Positions 15,849 through 19,993 of a stretch of 19,993 nt of DNA are shown in pieces (position 1 is the stretch's first letter; each line of letters opens with the position of its first letter). The notes beneath the pieces were generated by a model. It did no database searches. It was not told the origin of the DNA and saw only the letters and a program-made list of their open reading frames with translations. The position numbers and the translations under genes are program-made. The DNA comes from an uncultured Clostridia bacterium. Lineage in GTDB: Bacteria; Bacillota; Clostridia; Christensenellales; Pumilibacteraceae. The stretch lies in the NCBI GenBank assembly GCA_934229275.1, contig CAKQDN010000032.1, forward strand, positions 1 to 19,993, in the 5' to 3' direction.

Positions 15849-17570
15849 ATGAAGAAACTCAATTTCAACAATTGCACGGAAAACTACGAAGAGGGGCTTT
15901 TTTACAGAAACAAAAGCGATCTCGACTGCGCCGATCCCGGTGCGATATTCGTTTCCGAGGAAGACGATCCCGTATACGGCGGCTGGTTTTACACTTATTT
16001 TACGGGTGAAATAAAACTCGACGAAGGCGAGCGCGATTACCGTATGTCGGCGTATCGTTGCTATCGCAGCCGCGATCTCGAGAATTTCGAACTCGTGGGT
16101 CGCGCCGGAAAGGGCGGATGCCTCGTCGTCCGCGACGATTCGTGGGGCGAAAAGTTCTTCTGGGCGCCCGAAGTTACTTTCGATAAGAAAAGCAAAAAAT
16201 ACTACATATATTTCAGTGCCGGCGCGAAAGTCGGAAACGAAAACACCGAGTATACGTCTACCCCCGGCGACGTGGACAGATGGGCTTGCCTGTACCTCGG
16301 TATCGGCGTGTCCGATTGTCCTATGGGTCCGTTCGAATTCGTCACGAGCGAAAGTTATCCCGACGGCAAAAACCTTAACGGCGACGTTATAAGCAGATTC
16401 AATCCCCCGATTAACTTTGCGCTCAAACTCGATATGCCGCATTATTGGGCTGCAATCGACGTAAGCCCGTTTTTCGCTGCGGACGGCAATTTCTATCTGT
16501 ATTTCGCAAAGCATTGCGATAACTATCACCCCGGCATCTGCGTGTACGGAATAAAGATGAAAGACATGATAACCCCCGACTATTCGACGCTTACTCAACT
16601 TACCAAAAGTTGCTATCGCACCGTCTATCAGCCCGGAGATTACACAACCGCGACCCCGCTTATCAAAGACATGAACGAAGGCGGAGTGAACGAAGGCCCG
16701 TTTATGACCTATCACAACGGAAAGTATTACCTTACGTATTCGCGTTTCGGCTACGGCGCGCGCGATTACGATATTTCCATGGCTGTTTCCGATAAACCGC
16801 TCGGACCGTTCGTTAAAATTCAGCACGGAGAAGGAAATCCCGTGCTCGGACTCAACGCAACCAACGATTATCTTGCCGGCAACGGTCACCACAATTTCGC
16901 ATATACGAAAGACGAAACGATAGCGTTCTATCATTCGCACAGAAACCCGATTCACAACTGGAACGAAAAGGGCGGATTTTTGGGAAGAGTGCTGTCCGTG
17001 GACAAAATCAAATATGTGTACAGCGATCGCTACGGATTCGACCTCATGCAGGGTAACGGACCCACAGTGGCTCCGCAGCCTCTCGCAACCGTAAACGCAA
17101 AATACGTCAACGTGGCGGACAAAGCGAAGATAACTTCCAATGCCGTTTCGGGCGAAAAATATCTCTCCGACGACATTTTCACGGCTCAACTTTTTAACGC
17201 TCATATGGAAGCGAAGTTCGAAAAAAATGCAGAAATAACCGCTTGTTTCGCTTCTCCGGTATCGCTTAAAGCAATAATGATGTACAACGCGTATAACTAC
17301 GAAAACGCGTTCAGATCGGTTAAAAAGATTGTGCTTACCGACGATAAAGGAGAGCAGTACCTGCTCGAAAACGTCGCGTGCGACGAAAAGAACGTGTGCG
17401 AAGAGAAGAAGTTCATGCGTCAGGGCGGAGCGGCGATTGCCGTGCTCGAAAGCGTGCTGCCCGTCGTCAAAGCGGAAATATACGTCGACGAAAAATACGA
17501 CGTTTCGAACGGTGTAATTTGTATATCCGACGTTAAACTGCTTGCCGAAAAAAATAAAACGCGCGGATAA
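15849..17570 (+). CDS. Glycoside hydrolase family 43 protein with C-terminal beta-sandwich domain
   Basis: The 573-residue protein has a five-bladed beta-propeller GH43-type domain (about 20-400). The catalytic residues by pattern are Asp29 in ADPGA (base), Asp204 in AAIDVSPF (modulator) and Glu282 in VNEGPFM (acid). GNGHHNF, typical of the GH43 core, is also present. Known activities are beta-xylosidase, arabinofuranosidase, arabinanase and galactosidase; which applies here is open. Residues about 420-565 look like a beta-sandwich of the F5/8C or CBM type (SDDIFTAQLFNAHMEAKF, then MMYNAYNYENAF). There is no signal peptide or membrane segment, so it should act on imported oligosaccharides. 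It starts 11 bp after the mutase stop with AAGGAG at 15836-15841. No transporter lies in the window. Confidence 0.92.
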   Translation: MKKLNFNNCTENYEEGLFYRNKSDLDCADPGAIFVSEEDDPVYGGWFYTYFTGEIKLDEGERDYRMSAYRCYRSRDLENFELVGRAGKGGCLVVRDDSWGEKFFWAPEVTFDKKSKKYYIYFSAGAKVGNENTEYTSTPGDVDRWACLYLGIGVSDCPMGPFEFVTSESYPDGKNLNGDVISRFNPPINFALKLDMPHYWAAIDVSPFFAADGNFYLYFAKHCDNYHPGICVYGIKMKDMITPDYSTLTQLTKSCYRTVYQPGDYTTATPLIKDMNEGGVNEGPFMTYHNGKYYLTYSRFGYGARDYDISMAVSDKPLGPFVKIQHGEGNPVLGLNATNDYLAGNGHHNFAYTKDETIAFYHSHRNPIHNWNEKGGFLGRVLSVDKIKYVYSDRYGFDLMQGNGPTVAPQPLATVNAKYVNVADKAKITSNAVSGEKYLSDDIFTAQLFNAHMEAKFEKNAEITACFASPVSLKAIMMYNAYNYENAFRSVKKIVLTDDKGEQYLLENVACDEKNVCEEKKFMRQGGAAIAVLESVLPVVKAEIYVDEKYDVSNGVICISDVKLLAEKNKTRG

Positions 17571-17574
17571 AATT

Positions 17575-17808
17575 ATGACGTTAGACAAATTAAAAGCGGG
17601 TAAGACCGCAAAAATAATTTCCGTGGGCGGCGACGGCGCACTGCGTTGCAGATTGCTCGATATGGGATTGATCCCGAAAACCGTCGTGACGTTACAAAAA
17701 GTGGCTCCGATGGGAGATCCGATAGAGATCCGTCTGCGAGACTACGAACTCACACTCAGAAAAGAAGACGCCGAAAAAATCGAAATAGAAGAGGTTGCCG
17801 GTTTATGA
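17575..17808 (+). CDS. feoA: Ferrous iron transport protein A
   Basis: FeoA is a small SH3-like cytoplasmic protein that binds the FeoB G-domain region and supports Fe2+ uptake. From ATG 17575 it has 77 residues, a normal length, with MTLDKLKAG, CRLLDMGLIPKT and a closing ELTLRKEDAEKIEIEEV that fit the family. A TTG at 17542 would add 11 residues, but those lie over the GH43 gene and have no ribosome site. The ribosome site of ATG 17575 is weak (GGA at 17565-17567). The gap from the GH43 stop is only 4 bp, and I see no iron-type operator or good promoter there, so it is probably expressed by read-through. It overlaps feoB by 4 bp (ATGA). Confidence 0.94.
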   Translation: MTLDKLKAGKTAKIISVGGDGALRCRLLDMGLIPKTVVTLQKVAPMGDPIEIRLRDYELTLRKEDAEKIEIEEVAGL

Positions 17809-19814
17809 TCTTTGCACTTGCAGGTAATCAGAATTGCGGAAAAACGACGCTTTTCAACGCTCTCACAGGCTCGAATCAGCACGTCGGAAACTTCCCCGGT
17901 GTTACCGTTGACAGAAAATCGGGCGACATTAAAGGGCAAAAGGGCTGTTCGGTCGTCGATTTGCCGGGAATTTATTCGCTTCGTCCGTATACTCAGGAAG
18001 AAATAGTCACCCGCGATTTCATTATTAACGAAAAGCCCGACGGCATTATCAATATAGTAGACGCAACCAATATCGAAAGAAATTTATATCTGACGCTGCA
18101 ACTGCTTGAACTGCGTGTGCCGACCGTGCTTGCCCTCAATATGATGGATGAAGTGAGGGAAAACGGCGGCAGCATCGACGTAAACAAAATGAGCGAAGCG
18201 CTCGGCGTCCCGGTCATTCCGATAAGTGCGGCAAAGGGAGAAGGCGTGTCGGAACTTATCGATAAAGCAATCGAAACGGCAAAAAATCGGACTCTCCCGA
18301 AAGTGTACGATTTCTGTACGGAAGATTCGCCGGTACATCGCTGCATCCATGCGATATCACATCTTATCGAGGATCACGCCGAAAGACTGGGCGTTCCTCC
18401 TCGTTTTTGTACGGCAAAACTCATCGAAGGCGGTGACGACGTTGCCGATAAACTTTGTCTCGACGAAAACGAACGAGAACTTATCGAGCACTGCATAGTG
18501 CAGATGGAAGACGAATCCGGATTCGACCGTAACGCCGCGCTCGCCGACATGCGATACGCTTTTATCGAAAGCGTCGTGCATGTATCCGTTGTTAAATGTC
18601 ACGAAAGTAAAGGTCACGCGAGATCGGTTAAAATAGATAAAATTCTCACCGGGAAATACACGGCGATTCCTGTGTTTTTCGTTATTTTGTTTGTGATTTT
18701 TTATCTTACGTTCAACGTGATAGGCAAATATCTTTCCGATCTTCTCGAGCTGGGAATCACGTCGCTTTCCGGCGTCGTCGATAACGCTTTGATAAACTAC
18801 GGAATCAATCCGGTCGTCAAAAGTCTGATTGTGGACGGGATTTTTGCCGGAGTGGGCAGCGTATTGTCTTTTCTCCCGATAGTCATAACGCTTTTTCTGT
18901 TCTTGTCGATTCTGGAAGACACCGGATATATGGCAAGAGTTGCGTTCGTGATGGACAAGCCGCTTCGTAAGATAGGACTGTCCGGAAGAAGTTTCGTGCC
19001 TATGCTGATGGGCTTCGGCTGTTCGGTGCCTGCCGTCATGGCAACGAGAACGGTTTCGTCCGATCGTGACAGAAAAATGACTATACTACTGACTCCTTAC
19101 ATGAGTTGTTCGGCAAAAATAGCCATATACGCGGTTTTTACGCAGGCGTTTTTCCCCGAATACGGCGCGTTCGTGATGATGGGATTATATCTTTTGGGAG
19201 TTCTTCTCGCAATAGTAGTGGCGCTGATTCTGAAATCGACGATTTTCAAAGGTCAGCCCGTCCCGTTCGTAATGGAATTGCCCAACTACCGCCTGCCGTC
19301 TTTCAAGAGCGTCGTTTTGCTTTTATGGGAAAAGGCGAAAGATTTTCTTTCGCGCGCTTTTACCGTTATACTGCTCGCAACCGTCGTAATCTGGTTTTTG
19401 CAGAGTTTCGACTATAAACTGAATTTTACGGAAGACAGTCGGACTAGTTTGCTTGCGTATATAGGAAGAGCGATTTCCGTTATTTTCCGACCGCTCGGTT
19501 TCGACGACTGGAGAGTAACGACCGCACTTATTTCCGGCTTTACCGCAAAAGAAGCGGTAGTGTCGTCGCTCGCCGTACTGTGCGGCACAAGCGCCGATTC
19601 GCTGGTATCCGTACTGCCGTCCGTATTCACGCCGCTTACGGCAATAAGTTTTCTCGTGTTTACGCTTTTGTACACGCCTTGTATAGCGGCGGTTTCTACG
19701 ATAAGAAAGGAATTCAAGTCGTTCTGGGCAACCGTGGGTATCGTGCTTGCACAGTGCGCGGTGGCATACGTCATGAGCCTTATCGTGTACGGAATAGGGT
19801 GTTTGTTCGTATGA
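17805..19814 (+). CDS. feoB: Ferrous iron transport protein B (GTPase-coupled Fe2+ transporter)
   Basis: FeoB brings Fe2+ across the inner membrane under anoxic conditions. From ATG 17805 it has 669 residues, shorter than E. coli FeoB (773) but usual for Firmicutes. The N-terminal G domain has G1 GNQNCGKTT (7-15), G2 HVGNFPGVT, G3 DLPG (52-55), G4 NMMD (112-115) and G5 SAAKGEG. A helical regulatory domain follows to about 280. From about 284 on there are several hydrophobic segments with the Gate motif GFGCSVPAVMATRT (Cys406, candidate iron contact) and a second Gate-like SGFTAKEAVVSSL. All core elements are intact. The longer open frame upstream of 17805 lies over feoA and is not used. It overlaps both feoA and the small Cys-rich gene after it, forming a feoA-feoB-partner unit. 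Confidence 0.97.
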   Translation: MIFALAGNQNCGKTTLFNALTGSNQHVGNFPGVTVDRKSGDIKGQKGCSVVDLPGIYSLRPYTQEEIVTRDFIINEKPDGIINIVDATNIERNLYLTLQLLELRVPTVLALNMMDEVRENGGSIDVNKMSEALGVPVIPISAAKGEGVSELIDKAIETAKNRTLPKVYDFCTEDSPVHRCIHAISHLIEDHAERLGVPPRFCTAKLIEGGDDVADKLCLDENERELIEHCIVQMEDESGFDRNAALADMRYAFIESVVHVSVVKCHESKGHARSVKIDKILTGKYTAIPVFFVILFVIFYLTFNVIGKYLSDLLELGITSLSGVVDNALINYGINPVVKSLIVDGIFAGVGSVLSFLPIVITLFLFLSILEDTGYMARVAFVMDKPLRKIGLSGRSFVPMLMGFGCSVPAVMATRTVSSDRDRKMTILLTPYMSCSAKIAIYAVFTQAFFPEYGAFVMMGLYLLGVLLAIVVALILKSTIFKGQPVPFVMELPNYRLPSFKSVVLLLWEKAKDFLSRAFTVILLATVVIWFLQSFDYKLNFTEDSRTSLLAYIGRAISVIFRPLGFDDWRVTTALISGFTAKEAVVSSLAVLCGTSADSLVSVLPSVFTPLTAISFLVFTLLYTPCIAAVSTIRKEFKSFWATVGIVLAQCAVAYVMSLIVYGIGCLFV

Positions 19815-19993
19815 AGCCGCTCGATTATATCCTCATCGCCGTAATCGCGATCATAATAGGGGTGTCGCTGTTTTTTACGATAAAAAGAGCGCGGAACGGA
19901 AACGGTTGCGGATGCGGTTGCCGGGATTGTCCGATGAAAAGAAAAAAATCGGCGAAAAAAGACGAGTCTTGCGATAATTGCAACGGAAAATCA
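19811..19993 (+). CDS. FeoB-associated Cys-rich membrane protein, 3' end outside window
   Basis: A frame from ATG 19811 overlaps the feoB stop (ATGA) and runs 61 codons without a stop to the window edge. It has one membrane segment (about residues 6-24), a short basic turn, then the cluster CGCGCRDCPM (33-42; Cys33, 35, 37, 40) and a lysine-rich stretch before a second pair, Cys54 and Cys57. This matches the small FeoB-associated Cys-rich family (PF12669 type) found after feoB in Firmicutes, where it takes the place of FeoC. It may help with Fe2+ delivery or metal sensing; that role is not well established in the family. The real C-terminus lies beyond the window. Confidence 0.88.
   Translation, partial: MKPLDYILIAVIAIIIGVSLFFTIKRARNGNGCGCGCRDCPMKRKKSAKKDESCDNCNGKS

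Noticed and set aside
17542..17573. TTGCCG ... TAAAAT as a possible feoA promoter
   Set aside because: The spacer is 20 bp and the transcription start would fall after the feoA ATG, so it cannot produce full-length feoA.
15780..17588. 602-codon open frame on the minus strand opposite the GH43 gene
   Set aside because: It mirrors a well-supported GH43 gene with intact catalytic residues, and its translation shows no recognisable domain. Long antisense frames occur throughout this window because TTA, CTA and TCA codons are rare in the real genes.

Overview
The window is a single-strand (+) stretch of densely packed genes from what looks like an anaerobic, fermentative Bacillota (Clostridia-like, probably gut-associated) chromosome. 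The clues are an oxygen-sensitive glycyl radical enzyme with its radical-SAM activase, ferrous-iron (Feo) uptake with the small Cys-rich FeoB partner seen in Firmicutes, AGGAG-type ribosome sites, and many 1-10 bp gene overlaps. The taxonomic placement is inference; there is no rRNA or tRNA here. I see no IS element, phage gene, CRISPR array, tRNA or rRNA. Base composition and codon use look uniform throughout, so nothing stands out as recently transferred.

Layout. (1) 1-2553: the 3' part of a glycyl-radical-enzyme activase followed 12 bp later by an unusually short glycyl radical enzyme (664 aa) of unknown substrate, closed by a strong Rho-independent terminator (2598-2630). (2) 2663-8091: a promoter with extended -10, then a six-gene shikimate/chorismate operon: aroB, aroA, aroC, a free-standing AroQ-fold chorismate mutase, an aroE-aroK fusion, and type II 3-dehydroquinase. 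It encodes every step from DAHP to chorismate plus the first step towards Phe/Tyr. DAHP synthase is absent. Four of the five junctions overlap. (3) 8104-9502: a second extended -10 promoter driving a membrane-anchored, ComEC-like metallo-beta-lactamase-fold protein facing the outside. (4) 9586-19993: a close-packed series comprising a secreted SGNH/SASA-type acetylesterase with an odd Cys-containing C-terminal anchor, glutamine-dependent NAD+ synthetase (nadE), an aldose-1-epimerase-like protein, a phosphoglucomutase/phosphomannomutase, a cytoplasmic GH43 glycosidase, feoA, feoB, and a FeoB-associated Cys-rich membrane peptide that is still open at the window end.

How it fits together. The esterase could deacetylate plant or host glycans outside the cell. 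The GH43 enzyme would then cleave imported oligosaccharides, and the epimerase and mutase would feed hexoses into glycolysis. FeoAB would supply Fe2+, which the Fe-S radical-SAM chemistry of the first operon needs. These links are inferred from co-location only. The least explained items are the compact glycyl radical enzyme, the C-terminal sorting-like tail on the esterase, and the extracellular MBL protein. I did not find a convincing entirely new multi-gene system.
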